Program-made: the position numbers and the translations under genes
Shown here: piece by piece, positions 1 to 8,136 of the stretch
How positions within the stretch are numbered: the first letter of the stretch is position 1
How the letters are laid out: every line of letters starts with the position of its first letter
The notes under the pieces: generated by a model
The model's database searches: none
Told to the model about the DNA's origin: nothing
The model's input: only the letters and a program-made list of their open reading frames with translations
From: a virus
Direction: 5' to 3' (one strand)
IMG/VR virus record: IMGVR_UViG_3300007623_000013
Span: 1-45,024 of that record
DNA: 45,024 nucleotides

Positions 1-1
1 A

Positions 2-421
2 CGAAGGATTGTACCAAATGAATATGAATGGGTTGATTTAGAGTCTGATATGTTATTCACCGTGGGAACTTATAAATACCGTATAAAACCAGAAGAACCT
101 AAATTCAAAGTAGGTGATTGGGTAAGATTTAACACAATTTCAGAAGAGAACTATACATTTAGAATAAAAGAAATCAAAGGAAAATATCTTTATGACGATA
201 AATGTGACGGTTATTTAGATAACTGCTGTGAATTTTGGGTACCACAAGTTGATGAATATGTATGGATAAAAAATCAACTATGGAAATATAAAGGTTTTCA
301 AAAAACGCATTATGGTGAAGGACATTGTTTTTCAACAAAAGATGATGAATTAATTAGAGACGAATTAAATTGTCGTCCATTCATAGGTGAATTACCTGAT
401 TATCTAAAGGACAATAAATGA
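2..421 (+). CDS. Hypothetical protein, 5' end outside the window
   Basis: The frame is open from the first bases of the window, so the gene probably begins upstream, although an internal ATG lies at 50. The visible part is about 139 residues and appears to hold two similar small beta-type modules. One is marked by KVGDWVRF, and each is preceded by a VP..EY.W-like segment (VPNEYEWV near the start, VPQVDEYVWI in the middle), with a CCEFW turn between them. This looks like repeated SH3- or KOW-like folds, but I do not recognise the family. Its stop overlaps the start of the next small gene (ATGA), so the two are probably translated together. Confidence 0.6.
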   Translation, partial: RRIVPNEYEWVDLESDMLFTVGTYKYRIKPEEPKFKVGDWVRFNTISEENYTFRIKEIKGKYLYDDKCDGYLDNCCEFWVPQVDEYVWIKNQLWKYKGFQKTHYGEGHCFSTKDDELIRDELNCRPFIGELPDYLKDNK

Positions 422-549
422 AAAAACCACTTAATTATTATGGATTTGCTTTTAGTGACCCGAAAGAAGGATATAATGAACATTACCTTAAAACAAAAAA
501 AGGTAAAAAGGAAATTAAAAAGCAAGTAAAATCAATTTGTGTCAGTTAA
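418..549 (+). CDS. Small basic hypothetical protein (43 aa)
   Basis: A short frame begins MKKPLNYYGFAFSDP and ends CVS. Its ATG overlaps the stop of the preceding gene as ATGA, which suggests translational coupling. The second half is very lysine-rich (KTKKGKKEIKKQ), so it might bind nucleic acid, but no family is recognisable. It is the last gene before a promoter. Confidence 0.45.
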   Translation: MKKPLNYYGFAFSDPKEGYNEHYLKTKKGKKEIKKQVKSICVS

Positions 550-564
550 ATAATTAAGTAAGTT

Positions 565-586
565 TTAAGGTAAAAAATAGTATACT
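565..586 (+). promoter_or_regulatory. Early-type promoter (TTAAGG-N10-TATACT)
   Basis: TTAAGG, 10 bases, then TATACT. This is a variant of the promoter family repeated through the window and lies just upstream of the UV endonuclease gene. A second AT-rich TATAAT follows at 591, but without the upstream box at the right distance. Confidence 0.55.
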
Positions 587-610
587 GTTATATAATAAAA
601 AGGAAAGATA

Positions 611-1492
611 ATGAAACCAACACTATGCTGTATGTTCCATAAAGAACCAATTAAATTTAAAATTTATACTAAAAAAAGATTATTTGAGCTGTCATTAGAA
701 GAAAGAATCAAAAAGATTGACGAAACTATTAGACATAATGTACAATCATTACAACGGGCAATAGACTATTGTTATGAAAATGGTATAGAAAGTTACAGAG
801 TAGGGTCAGACTTAATTTCACACTATGATACAGTAAAAGATATAGTTGACTTAGAACCTTACTTTGAACTGTTTAGAGAGGTTGATACAAAGGGCATCAA
901 CTTAAGTATGCATCCTGGTCAATACTGTATTATAAACTCACCAAAAGAAAATGTAGTAGAAAACAGTCTTAAAGATTTACATTATCACAAATTAATAGCA
1001 GATTGTTTAGGGTTCAAAGAGTTAAACATTCATGTTGGTGGTGTGTACGGTGACAAAGCGAGTGCTATACAGAGATTTATTGATACGGTTAATAAGAATC
1101 CTTGGTTAAAAGATTACTTAACAATAGAAAATGATGAGTTAAGTTTTTGTGCAGATGATTGCTTATACATTGCTAATGAAGTAGGTATACCTTTCACATT
1201 TGATTTACATCACGAAAGATGTTATTGGTTAAATGAAGGTATTGTTCCAGATGTATATAATATTTTTGAAAGGTCATCACAAACTTGGTCAAACAGAGAC
1301 CACATTAGAATACATATTAGTTCACCTAAAGATGGATATACTACACCAAGTAAAAGTAGACCACATAGTGATTACATTACAGAGAGTGATATTGTTAAGC
1401 TACAATCAGATAAGACTATATATGTTGATGTAGAAGCAAAACACAAAGAGGTAGCAGTAAAGCAATTTAAAGAGCATTTAAGTTTAATTTAG
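611..1492 (+). CDS. uvdE: UV-damage DNA endonuclease (UvdE/UVDE family)
   Basis: This 293-residue protein has the features of the UvdE TIM-barrel endonuclease, which nicks DNA 5' of UV photoproducts and some other lesions. Visible landmarks are the MHPGQY segment with His101, ELNIHVGG with His141, TIENDE with Glu175, FDLHHE with His200 and His201, RIHISSPK near 233, and VDVEAKHKE near 272. These His, Glu and Asp residues are where the family binds its metal cluster. The length is normal for the family. A clear AAAGGAAAG ribosome site precedes the ATG. It follows its own promoter and probably repairs phage DNA, a role that T4 gives to DenV. The identification is firm; the in vivo role is inferred. 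Confidence 0.9.
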   Translation: MKPTLCCMFHKEPIKFKIYTKKRLFELSLEERIKKIDETIRHNVQSLQRAIDYCYENGIESYRVGSDLISHYDTVKDIVDLEPYFELFREVDTKGINLSMHPGQYCIINSPKENVVENSLKDLHYHKLIADCLGFKELNIHVGGVYGDKASAIQRFIDTVNKNPWLKDYLTIENDELSFCADDCLYIANEVGIPFTFDLHHERCYWLNEGIVPDVYNIFERSSQTWSNRDHIRIHISSPKDGYTTPSKSRPHSDYITESDIVKLQSDKTIYVDVEAKHKEVAVKQFKEHLSLI

Positions 1493-1499
1493 TTATAAT
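1478..1499 (+). promoter_or_regulatory. Early-type promoter (TTAAGT-N10-TATAAT)
   Basis: An exact TTAAGT-N10-TATAAT that overlaps the last codons and stop of the UV endonuclease gene and reads into the phosphatase-like gene starting at 1522. Confidence 0.65.
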
Positions 1500-1521
1500 G
1501 TTACTATAAAAGGAAAGAAAT

Positions 1522-1983
1522 ATGACAATTAGACCATACTTAAAAAATGAATTATTCGAAGGTATTGTTTCTTGGGAAGAGTATTTAATAATGTTCAACG
1601 CAGATGTACTTGACAAGTTTAATACAGTACTTATATCAATACACGACCCAAACAGAGCAGTACACCCACCTGAAAAAGTAAAAGGTTGGTATGATGTCCT
1701 ACAGATACAATTTTGGGATGTTGAAGAATCTATTGGCGGATACCACCCTCTAACACACGAGCAAGGTCAGGAGTTAAAAGAATTTATTACTAAACACAAA
1801 GATAAAAGATTTATGATTCATTGTGCTGCAGGTGTCTCTAGGTCGGCAGGCGTTGGTTGTGCAGTTGAATGTATAGTTAACTTTGACGGTGATGATTATG
1901 GGTATAAAACTGGTAAGAGTGATATAAAATCACATGAAAGATACTCACCAAATCCAACTGTATATGATAGGATTATAAAATGA
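1522..1983 (+). CDS. Protein tyrosine/dual-specificity phosphatase-like protein
   Basis: The 153-residue product carries IHCAAGVSRSAG at about 99-110. This is the HC-X5-R signature of cysteine phosphatases, with Cys101 as nucleophile and Arg107 for phosphate binding. Asp66 (WDVEES) is placed like the general-acid Asp of the family. The C-terminal YSPNPTVYDRI tail resembles other phage and bacterial members. Substrates may be phosphoproteins, or phosphorylated RNA or nucleotide ends, since the fold is shared with RNA 5'-triphosphatases; the sequence does not decide. It has its own promoter, and its stop overlaps the start of the next gene. Confidence 0.75.
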   Translation: MTIRPYLKNELFEGIVSWEEYLIMFNADVLDKFNTVLISIHDPNRAVHPPEKVKGWYDVLQIQFWDVEESIGGYHPLTHEQGQELKEFITKHKDKRFMIHCAAGVSRSAGVGCAVECIVNFDGDDYGYKTGKSDIKSHERYSPNPTVYDRIIK

Positions 1984-2210
1984 TAAGTATATTTCTGTAT
2001 AACAATATGATGAAAATAATAAGTGAATCTGGTAAACGAGTAGTTGCTATTGATTTAATTCAACCTTATATGATTGAGTGCAATGGTAACTCACACATAA
2101 AAGTAAATGAAATAGATTTATATTCAGGTGAATACAATGCTTTAGACGCAGTAAAAGAAATTAACACAAAAATTGAAGAACATTATTCAAATAATGTAAC
2201 ATTAAAATAA
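1980..2210 (+). CDS. Hypothetical protein (76 aa)
   Basis: A small frame that starts inside the stop of the phosphatase-like gene (ATGA overlap), so it is probably co-translated with it. The sequence alternates hydrophobic and polar residues (VVAIDLIQPYMIECNG), consistent with a small mixed alpha/beta protein. No motif or family is recognised. Confidence 0.5.
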   Translation: MISIFLYNNMMKIISESGKRVVAIDLIQPYMIECNGNSHIKVNEIDLYSGEYNALDAVKEINTKIEEHYSNNVTLK

Positions 2211-2221
2211 AAGGAAAAATA

Positions 2222-2527
2222 ATGAAATTTGAAACATTTGTAAAACTATCAAAAAGTTATATTGAGGAGTGTGTTAATGACACAAACAATTCACTCACAC
2301 TTATGAAAATACTAAATTTAGACAATGAAGCGTATATAACAAATCCTCTATTAGAAAAAATGTTAGATGCTTTTGAGATTGAGTTTGATTTACAAGGTGA
2401 TGAAATTTTTGACTTACTTGACATTTATGAAACATTTATTTGTAATTTAACAGAGTGTGAAATTAAAGAAGGAAACTACTTAGTGGAGCCACTACTAAAA
2501 CCTTTTTACGACAAATATGGAGTATAG
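2222..2527 (+). CDS. Hypothetical acidic protein (101 aa)
   Basis: The gene is preceded by an AAAAGGAAAAA ribosome site and lies 11 bases after the previous stop, so it belongs to the same operon. The protein is acidic and predicted to be mostly helical (repeated E/D with L/I spacing, for example EKMLDAFEIEFDLQGDEIFDLL). I recognise no family. Confidence 0.55.
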   Translation: MKFETFVKLSKSYIEECVNDTNNSLTLMKILNLDNEAYITNPLLEKMLDAFEIEFDLQGDEIFDLLDIYETFICNLTECEIKEGNYLVEPLLKPFYDKYGV

Positions 2528-2529
2528 TT

Positions 2530-2886
2530 ATGGAAAAAGTTGAACTAAAAAAACAATTTGTGTACATTACAAAAAAGGAACTATATCAGTTAGGTTGGGA
2601 TTCTAATAAAGATAGTATCAGTGATATTTTTGAAGATAAAATAGTTCAACTACTTTTTATAAGAGATTACCACTACGACAAAGCAAAGAGATATGATAAA
2701 GGGTATAATATATACTATTATGTGGAAAATGTAATAGATAACTATAATTTAGATTTATCAACTCCAGAAGAAATTATATGTCCAGATTGCAAAGGGCATG
2801 GTGAGTTTGAAGTATCTGCCGGAAGTCACTCAATATTTCAAAAATGTGAAACTTGTAATGGAATTGGTACAGTCTCTTATAATTAA
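2530..2886 (+). CDS. DnaJ-type zinc-finger protein (118 aa)
   Basis: The last third contains CPDCKGHG (Cys84, Cys87) and CETCNGIG (Cys106, Cys109). These two CxxCxGxG repeats bind one zinc ion in DnaJ and in many small phage proteins. There is no J domain. The N-terminal 80 residues are unrecognised and rich in Tyr and Lys. It follows the preceding gene by two bases. A role as a small chaperone-like or RNA/protein-binding factor is possible but only inferred. Confidence 0.65.
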   Translation: MEKVELKKQFVYITKKELYQLGWDSNKDSISDIFEDKIVQLLFIRDYHYDKAKRYDKGYNIYYYVENVIDNYNLDLSTPEEIICPDCKGHGEFEVSAGSHSIFQKCETCNGIGTVSYN

Positions 2887-2893
2887 GTAGACT

Positions 2894-2915
2894 TTAAGAA
2901 TTATTACACTATAAT
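2894..2915 (+). promoter_or_regulatory. Early-type promoter (TTAAGA-N10-TATAAT)
   Basis: TTAAGA, 10 bases, TATAAT in the short gap before the gene at 2943. It belongs to the repeated promoter family. Confidence 0.65.
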
Positions 2916-2942
2916 AAATTACACAAAAAGAAGGAAAATATT

Positions 2943-3212
2943 ATGTTCATAAACAAAGAAGACATTGCTGATGATTATTTTTTACCAGGTGACACTTCAA
3001 AAGAAGCAAAACGAATATCAAATTCTAAACTAAGTCAATTAAGTAGATTTTTATATGATAAAGAGTATCTGTCACTTACATTAGAGTACACTGGAGTTGA
3101 ATGTAAGTACTATACTAGTGAACAGTTACCAGAAGATTTACCAACTGATATTGATGGTTCTCTTATAGTCTATTATAATTTAGAAGATTTAGCAAAAAGA
3201 TATGGTGTTTAA
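2943..3212 (+). CDS. Hypothetical protein (89 aa)
   Basis: It has its own promoter and an AGAAGGAAA ribosome site. The protein is acidic, with a helical N-terminal half (KEAKRISNSKLSQLSRFLYD) and a beta-like second half. It is followed at once by the rIIA promoter, so it is probably a single-gene unit. No family is recognised. Confidence 0.55.
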   Translation: MFINKEDIADDYFLPGDTSKEAKRISNSKLSQLSRFLYDKEYLSLTLEYTGVECKYYTSEQLPEDLPTDIDGSLIVYYNLEDLAKRYGV

Positions 3213-3219
3213 GCGTTCT

Positions 3220-3241
3220 CTAAGGTTAATGAGAGTATAAT
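3220..3241 (+). promoter_or_regulatory. Early-type promoter of rIIA (CTAAGG-N10-TATAAT)
   Basis: CTAAGG, 10 bases, TATAAT, placed 26 bases before the chosen rIIA start. The box is one base off the common TTAAGG form. Confidence 0.6.
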
Positions 3242-3267
3242 ATAATATATAAAAAGAAGGAATGATA

Positions 3268-5310
3268 ATGATTTTACATGAAAACAAAAAAAATGTTGAC
3301 ACAAATATGACTGGAGCTGGTGCGTTCTCAATTAAAGCAAGTGCAAAAGCATTTAAGATTCTATCAGATGGATTATATTCTGATAAAATTAGAGCAGTAG
3401 TTAGAGAGTTAAGTTGTAATGCACTAGACAGTCATACAGCTGCAGGATGTCCAGAAAAACCAATTCAAGTACATTTACCATCACTTTTTGAACCATATTT
3501 CTCAGTACAAGATTTTGGTTTAGGTTTAAGTAAAGAAAGTATTATGAATCTTTATACGACTTATTTTGAAAGTACAAAAGCAGATTCAAATGACCAAATT
3601 GGAGCACTAGGATTAGGTAGTAAATCTCCTTTTTCATATACTGATTCATTTACAGTAACAAGTGTATTTGATGGTGTTAAATCTATGTATTCTGCTTATA
3701 TTGGTAGTAATGGTGAGCCTTGTATTCAACCACTATCAGATGAAGAAACAACAGATGACAACGGAGTTACAGTATCATTTGCTGTTAAAAAAGAGGACAC
3801 TGATAAGTTTAAGTCTAGAGCAGAACTTGTATATAGACCATTTAATGTTAAACCTGTAGTAGTTGGTGTAGATACTTTTGAAATTGAAGATAGAGGTGTA
3901 GTTAAGTATAGTGGAAATGGGTGGAAAATATATGAATCATCATATTATAATAGAGACCAATATGTAGTACAAGGTAATATTGAGTATCCACTAGACAGCA
4001 ATAATATTGATTGTGAAAATGATAAACAAAAATTTATTTTAAGTCAAAATTGTGACATTGAGTTCAAATTAGGTGAGTTGGACATTGCTGCATCTAGGGA
4101 GTCTATTGGTTATGATGAAATTACAAGAGAAAACATTAGAGCAAGACTTGAAGAAGTTTATAATGAACTAGTTGAAGTTGTAAATGCTGACATCGGTAAT
4201 AGCAAAACATTTTGGGAAGCTTGTAGAAAATCTAAAATACTACAAGAAAACTTTTATTATTCAAGTATGTTAACAGACGGTCTAGTATTTAATGGGGAAC
4301 CTATTAAACATAATTTTTCAATCGATGATAATGAGATAGTTGGTTATTATCATAATTATAGAACGCAAACAAAAGTAGGTAGAAATGTATTCAAAAGAAG
4401 TATTTCTACAGATAACGATTTTATATTTGTTTTAAATGACATGAAAAGTAAAAATAAAGGTATTAGTAGAGTTAGAGCATGGGTTGCTGAAAATAATGGG
4501 TCATATTGTTTAGTAGTAAATGACAAATCTATATTTGATATTTTAGGTTCACCTGAATATAAACTTGCTTCAGAATTTGAGGATAAATCAATTGCTACTG
4601 TTAACAAAAAAAGTCCTACAGGTAAACATTTTAAAGAATATTACCATAGTGGTAGTGTTTGTTGGCAATGGGATAACCTTTACCAATCATTTGAAGATGT
4701 TGCAGGAAGTGTAGAAACTAAAATATACTATATGCCTATTAAATCAAAAGAAGCACCATATGGAGATATGTATGGACTTGTACACGCTGCAATATACCTA
4801 GGTTTGGTAGATACTACTAGATATATTACAGGTATTAAAGAAAGTTTTATTGGAACTAAAAAGTTTAATGAACTAGCAGAAACAGTTGAATTTATTAGAC
4901 TTGACGAAGCAGTAAACAATATAATAGACGACATTAAAGACAACTATATGTTTAAAAATATATTAGAAGATGTTTTATTACACACTGTGAAAGTAAGAAA
5001 ATCGTCACCTATAATCAAGGATATTATTAAAATTCTTAAAAAAGATATTGATATTTTATTACCAGGTGTTGCTAAAGATATTGTTTCAAGTTATAATCAT
5101 GATAATAATGTAATACACGCAACAAAAATGTGTGAAGTTACTGCAAGATTTTTTAATAATTATATTAAAGTTGATGTAACTAAGTTTGACGATGAAACTA
5201 AATTACAAAAAGCATACCCATTGATTAAAATGTTAGATAGATGGGAGATAAACCACGATGAAGATAAAGCATTGGTTAATTATATTAATATGATTGAATT
5301 ACAATCTTAA
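3268..5310 (+). CDS. rIIA: RIIA-like GHKL-fold protein
   Basis: The 680-residue product matches phage T4 rIIA in size, gene order and N-terminal GHKL ATPase-type motifs. RELSCNALDSH (near 46-56) is the Glu/Asn helix that binds Mg-ATP, DFGLGL (near 82) is the second motif, and GALGLGSKSPF (near 112-122) is the third. In T4, RIIA with RIIB protects infected cells from exclusion by lambda rexAB and affects lysis and membrane state; its biochemical activity remains unclear. An ATG also lies at 3262, but it sits one base from the AGAAGG site. The ATG at 3268 has normal spacing and is chosen here. rIIB follows under its own promoter. Confidence 0.88.
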   Translation: MILHENKKNVDTNMTGAGAFSIKASAKAFKILSDGLYSDKIRAVVRELSCNALDSHTAAGCPEKPIQVHLPSLFEPYFSVQDFGLGLSKESIMNLYTTYFESTKADSNDQIGALGLGSKSPFSYTDSFTVTSVFDGVKSMYSAYIGSNGEPCIQPLSDEETTDDNGVTVSFAVKKEDTDKFKSRAELVYRPFNVKPVVVGVDTFEIEDRGVVKYSGNGWKIYESSYYNRDQYVVQGNIEYPLDSNNIDCENDKQKFILSQNCDIEFKLGELDIAASRESIGYDEITRENIRARLEEVYNELVEVVNADIGNSKTFWEACRKSKILQENFYYSSMLTDGLVFNGEPIKHNFSIDDNEIVGYYHNYRTQTKVGRNVFKRSISTDNDFIFVLNDMKSKNKGISRVRAWVAENNGSYCLVVNDKSIFDILGSPEYKLASEFEDKSIATVNKKSPTGKHFKEYYHSGSVCWQWDNLYQSFEDVAGSVETKIYYMPIKSKEAPYGDMYGLVHAAIYLGLVDTTRYITGIKESFIGTKKFNELAETVEFIRLDEAVNNIIDDIKDNYMFKNILEDVLLHTVKVRKSSPIIKDIIKILKKDIDILLPGVAKDIVSSYNHDNNVIHATKMCEVTARFFNNYIKVDVTKFDDETKLQKAYPLIKMLDRWEINHDEDKALVNYINMIELQS

Positions 5311-5317
5311 TATATAT

Positions 5318-5339
5318 TTAAGTAAAGATATGTCATAAT
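5318..5339 (+). promoter_or_regulatory. Early-type promoter of rIIB (TTAAGT-N10-CATAAT)
   Basis: TTAAGT, 10 bases, CATAAT. The predicted transcription start is about 5346, downstream of an in-frame ATG at 5340. That ATG therefore cannot be used from this promoter, and the rIIB start at 5367 is favoured. Confidence 0.62.
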
Positions 5340-5366
5340 ATGGCAACAAAAATAAAAGGAAAGAAA

Positions 5367-6431
5367 ATGTTAAATTACATTATTACAGATAGTACAATTA
5401 CAGTTATGTTAAATGGTATTCCAAAAATCTTAGACAACTCACATCCAAACTTTGAAGCAGTTAAAGATGGTATTAAAAGAAACTTAACAGAAGAACAAAT
5501 TTTAGATTTAGTTGATACTGCACAAGCGTTAAAGAAATATTCTAACAGTAAAGTAACAGTTGAAAATGGAGTTGTATATTACAAAGGTATTGCTGTAAGA
5601 AATACACTTACAAGTAGAATCCTTACAATGATGAGTGAAGGATTTAATGTAGATGGTATGTGTAGATTTATGGACAATCTGTATGACAATCCATCTAAAA
5701 CAGCAGTAGATGAATTATATTTGTTCTTAGAGTCTGGTAACTTACCTATTACAGAAGATGGACATTTTCTTGCTTACAAAAAAGTTAGAAATGACTACAA
5801 AGATATTTACTCTGGTACATTTGATAATTCAATTGGTGCTATTTGTGAAATGCCAAGAAACATGGTAGATGACAATAGAAACAACACTTGTTCACAAGGG
5901 TTACACTTTGCATCATACTCATATATGTCAAGTTATGGTGGAACTGGAAATGGTGACAGAATTGTTATTGTTAAAATTAACCCTGCGGATGTTGTATCTA
6001 TTCCATCTGATTATAACAATGCTAAAGGTAGAACTTGGAGATATGAAGTTGTAAACGAAGTTACTAATGATGGTAAAACTGAAATTAAAGGTGATTGTAT
6101 TACAAACGAAGAAACATACCATGATGATTATCCTACAATGAGATTAAAAGAGGATACACCAACATTAGATGAGTTTGACAGTATGTATCCAGATACAGAT
6201 TATATGGACCACTCTAAAGATGTTTCAGTTGATGAAGAAATGAAAACAGTTAGCACATCAGGTACAAAAAATAATATTGAAAAGGAATTTAAAAAAGTAG
6301 TTTCAAAAGCACTTTACAGTGGTTCTTTAAGTGTTGATAATTTATTATCAGCGCTTGGTGATAATAACTATGATGTGTTAACTGAAGTTGATAATATATT
6401 GACGAAGAAGAACCAAACTTTAATCAACTGA
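5367..6431 (+). CDS. rIIB: RIIB-like protein
   Basis: The 354-residue frame contains the conserved RIIB core. Recognisable segments are EDGHFLAYKKVRNDYKDIYS, then MPRNMVDDNRNNTCSQGLHFAS, then DRIVIVKINPADVVSIPSDY and the KGRTWRYEV segment. RIIB partners RIIA in T4 and acts early at the membrane. The start at 5367 is chosen because AAAGGAAAG lies just before it and the promoter excludes the ATG at 5340. The frame ends with a short tail (TKKNQTLIN) that does not look conserved, while clear coding sequence continues in the -1 frame for about 120 codons (separate entry). The native protein may therefore be nearer 475 residues. Confidence 0.88.
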   Translation: MLNYIITDSTITVMLNGIPKILDNSHPNFEAVKDGIKRNLTEEQILDLVDTAQALKKYSNSKVTVENGVVYYKGIAVRNTLTSRILTMMSEGFNVDGMCRFMDNLYDNPSKTAVDELYLFLESGNLPITEDGHFLAYKKVRNDYKDIYSGTFDNSIGAICEMPRNMVDDNRNNTCSQGLHFASYSYMSSYGGTGNGDRIVIVKINPADVVSIPSDYNNAKGRTWRYEVVNEVTNDGKTEIKGDCITNEETYHDDYPTMRLKEDTPTLDEFDSMYPDTDYMDHSKDVSVDEEMKTVSTSGTKNNIEKEFKKVVSKALYSGSLSVDNLLSALGDNNYDVLTEVDNILTKKNQTLIN

Positions 6432-6769
6432 CTAACTTTGTTAGAGAGTGTGCAATTGACTTTGGATTAGAATTAGACGATTTACTTAATGAAATTGAGT
6501 ATTATATTAATACTCAATCAAAAGTAGAAAAAATTGAAGTTAAAGAAACACAAACAGATACTCCTAAAAATGTTATTCAAGCAATTGATTTAACAATTGA
6601 AGCACTTAAGCAAGGTGTTGTAACTTGGAATCAAATAAAAGAGTTAACTGATAACTTACCAGATGATGCTGAATTGTTTAATGATTATAATGCTGCTAGA
6701 AAAGCACTTATAACTGAGTATTACAATGGAAATTTAGTTATATCACAGGATGAGTTAGGAAATATCTAA
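6395..6769 (+). pseudogene. C-terminal continuation of rIIB in the -1 frame
   Basis: Directly over the end of rIIB, the -1 frame is open from 6395 to a stop at 6767. It encodes about 124 residues of ordinary-looking sequence (DEEEPNFNQLTNFVRECAID, then a helical segment ending SQDELGNI). It has no ATG, GTG or TTG with a ribosome site near its start. Joining VDNIL of rIIB to DEEEPNFN needs one extra base after the TTG at 6399-6401. I read this as a C-terminal domain of RIIB cut off by a one-base loss, a sequencing error or a -1 frameshift event. Its 3' end overlaps the leftward gene by 15 bases. Confidence 0.6.
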
Positions 6770-7255
6770 CCATTCTCCTTCACAATTTATAAGAGTATAG
6801 GTACCTTTAGTTAAATTAAAAACAGGGTTACCTCCTGCTCTTTCAAATGTTCTCACATTTCCTTCTATAACTTTTATAGTTAGTTTTTTTGTATAGTTTT
6901 TCTCTAAAAAAAGAACTGAATTTTTAGCAGTAACAATAACTATATCATTATCTTCTAAATTTTTAGTATCATTTGGTTTATCCATTTTAAGTACTTTTAA
7001 TGGAGGATGCTTGTATTGTAAATGAGCAAGTTCAGGTCCAAATGTAAAACTGAATGTTTTAGTTTCTTCTTCCCATACTAGGTTAAGAGGGTAACTTTCT
7101 CCTCTATTAATTTTAATACCAGCGAACTTTGGTATATCGCCTTTAGAATTAATTTCAATGAAAGGTTCTTCTACATTCAAATCTTTAACACTTATTCTGC
7201 CATTTTCAACTTTAAAAAAACTAGTAATTAGATTTTGTAATTCAATTTGTGTCAT
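6755..7255 (-). CDS. Late-expressed hypothetical protein, possible virion or fibre component (166 aa)
   Basis: This is one of only three leftward genes. It has a TATAAATA late promoter about 22 bases upstream on its own strand, so it should be made late, like structural proteins. The C-terminal part (about 110-166) has the alternating VIVTAKNSVLFL, TIKVIEGNVRTF, GTYTLINCEGEW pattern. Phage fibre and baseplate proteins commonly end in such beta-rich modules, but the match is only in pattern and no family is assigned. It sits between the rIIB continuation and a divergent early promoter. No signal peptide or membrane segment is seen. Confidence 0.6.
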   Translation of the reverse strand: MTQIELQNLITSFFKVENGRISVKDLNVEEPFIEINSKGDIPKFAGIKINRGESYPLNLVWEEETKTFSFTFGPELAHLQYKHPPLKVLKMDKPNDTKNLEDNDIVIVTAKNSVLFLEKNYTKKLTIKVIEGNVRTFERAGGNPVFNLTKGTYTLINCEGEWLDIS

Positions 7256-7276
7256 TTCAGTTCTCTATTTTTGTAG

Positions 7277-7284
7277 TATTTATA
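7277..7284 (-). promoter_or_regulatory. T4-type late promoter (TATAAATA, leftward)
   Basis: On the minus strand the sequence reads TATAAATA, the exact T4 late consensus, 22 bases before the ATG at 7255. It lies back to back with the rightward early promoter at 7287-7308. Confidence 0.7.
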
Positions 7285-7286
7285 AT

Positions 7287-7308
7287 TTAAGTAAAAATAA
7301 GGTATAAT
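7287..7308 (+). promoter_or_regulatory. Early-type promoter (TTAAGT-N10-TATAAT)
   Basis: An exact TTAAGT-N10-TATAAT reading into the small gene at 7341. It is divergent from, and almost touching, the leftward late promoter. Confidence 0.65.
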
Positions 7309-7340
7309 ATATAAATAAATTTAAAAAAAGAGGTAATCTA

Positions 7341-7544
7341 TTGGGAGACAGTTATAGGCGGTTAAAAAATGATTTGTCAATTTTCTTAACAGAAGCAAGA
7401 AGTTATTTTACAACCTGTGAATATTGTGGACACAAAAGTACAAGAGTTAGATTAGAAAAAACTAACAAAAAGAACAAATGGTTACATGAGATAGTGTGTA
7501 ACGACTGTAATCAAATTTTATACAAGAGTAAAGGTAAAGTATGA
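7341..7544 (+). CDS. Small two-CxxC zinc-ribbon protein with TTG start (67 aa)
   Basis: The protein has CEYCGH in the middle and CNDC near the end, giving four cysteines for one zinc. It is otherwise basic and charged, with basic stretches such as LEKTNKKNKW, so nucleic-acid binding is plausible. The start is taken as TTG at 7341 because AAGAGG lies seven bases upstream and there is no ATG in the frame. The stop overlaps the next ATG. No named family is recognised. Confidence 0.55.
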   Translation: MGDSYRRLKNDLSIFLTEARSYFTTCEYCGHKSTRVRLEKTNKKNKWLHEIVCNDCNQILYKSKGKV

Positions 7545-7723
7545 CAGAAACACAAATAAAAGAATTTAATGACCAATTACAAAAGATTGGAAAAATGACT
7601 CAAATGTATCAAGTTAACTTACAAAAAGGTGACCTTGACAAATCAAAACTTTTTGTCAATTTAACTCAAGGTGAACTTTTAAAATTAGAAATGCTAATAT
7701 ACAATGTACAACAAAATAGTTGA
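7541..7723 (+). CDS. Small helical hypothetical protein (60 aa)
   Basis: It starts inside the stop of the preceding gene (ATGA) and is probably translationally coupled. The sequence is highly helical and lacks Cys and Trp. It resembles the short coiled-coil proteins common in T4-like early regions, but no function can be read from it. Confidence 0.5.
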   Translation: MTETQIKEFNDQLQKIGKMTQMYQVNLQKGDLDKSKLFVNLTQGELLKLEMLIYNVQQNS

Positions 7724-8120
7724 AACTGGTAATTTTTTAAAAACTATTACATTTTTTAATAATGACCAAGAAATTGGTCATATAAGATATTGGTATAATG
7801 ACAGTGAAATCTCTAAAAAAGATTTATTAAATCTTTTTAAAAAACACAGTGAAAACGCTAGAGAGGTTATGACAAACTTCCCCGCAGAATGTTTAGACGA
7901 ACATTCTTTATATTTACACTACTTATGGGTAGAAAAGGAATTTAGATATAATGGTGTAGGTGCTAAATTACTAGAAATGCTTATAACAGAAAGATTTAAA
8001 GGGTTAAATGAAATAGTACTTGCTTATGACGATTCTAAACAATGGCTAGTTCCATTTTATATAAAAAATATATCATCAGCATACTGTACTAGAAAAAATG
8101 TAATACTTTTTTATATGTAA
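7704..8120 (+). CDS. GNAT-family acetyltransferase-like protein (138 aa)
   Basis: Residues around 72-95 read LWVEKEFRYNGVGAKLLEML. This matches the acetyl-CoA-binding motif A of GNAT acetyltransferases (V..e.rg.GiG..Ll), with the family pattern of a beta strand and helix after it. The length is typical of a single GNAT domain. The target, whether a protein, an antibiotic or a tRNA/toxin-like substrate, cannot be predicted. Its ATG lies 20 bases inside the previous gene and lacks a strong ribosome site. Confidence 0.62.
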   Translation: MYNKIVETGNFLKTITFFNNDQEIGHIRYWYNDSEISKKDLLNLFKKHSENAREVMTNFPAECLDEHSLYLHYLWVEKEFRYNGVGAKLLEMLITERFKGLNEIVLAYDDSKQWLVPFYIKNISSAYCTRKNVILFYM

Positions 8121-8136
8121 AATACTTCAGTAAACT

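Noticed and set aside
71-78. TATAAATA late-promoter sequence near the window start
   Set aside because: It lies deep inside a coding frame with no gene start suitably placed after it; probably chance in AT-rich coding sequence.
5340-5366. rIIB start at the ATG at 5340
   Set aside because: That ATG is upstream of the predicted transcript start and has no ribosome site; the ATG at 5367 follows AAAGGAAAG.
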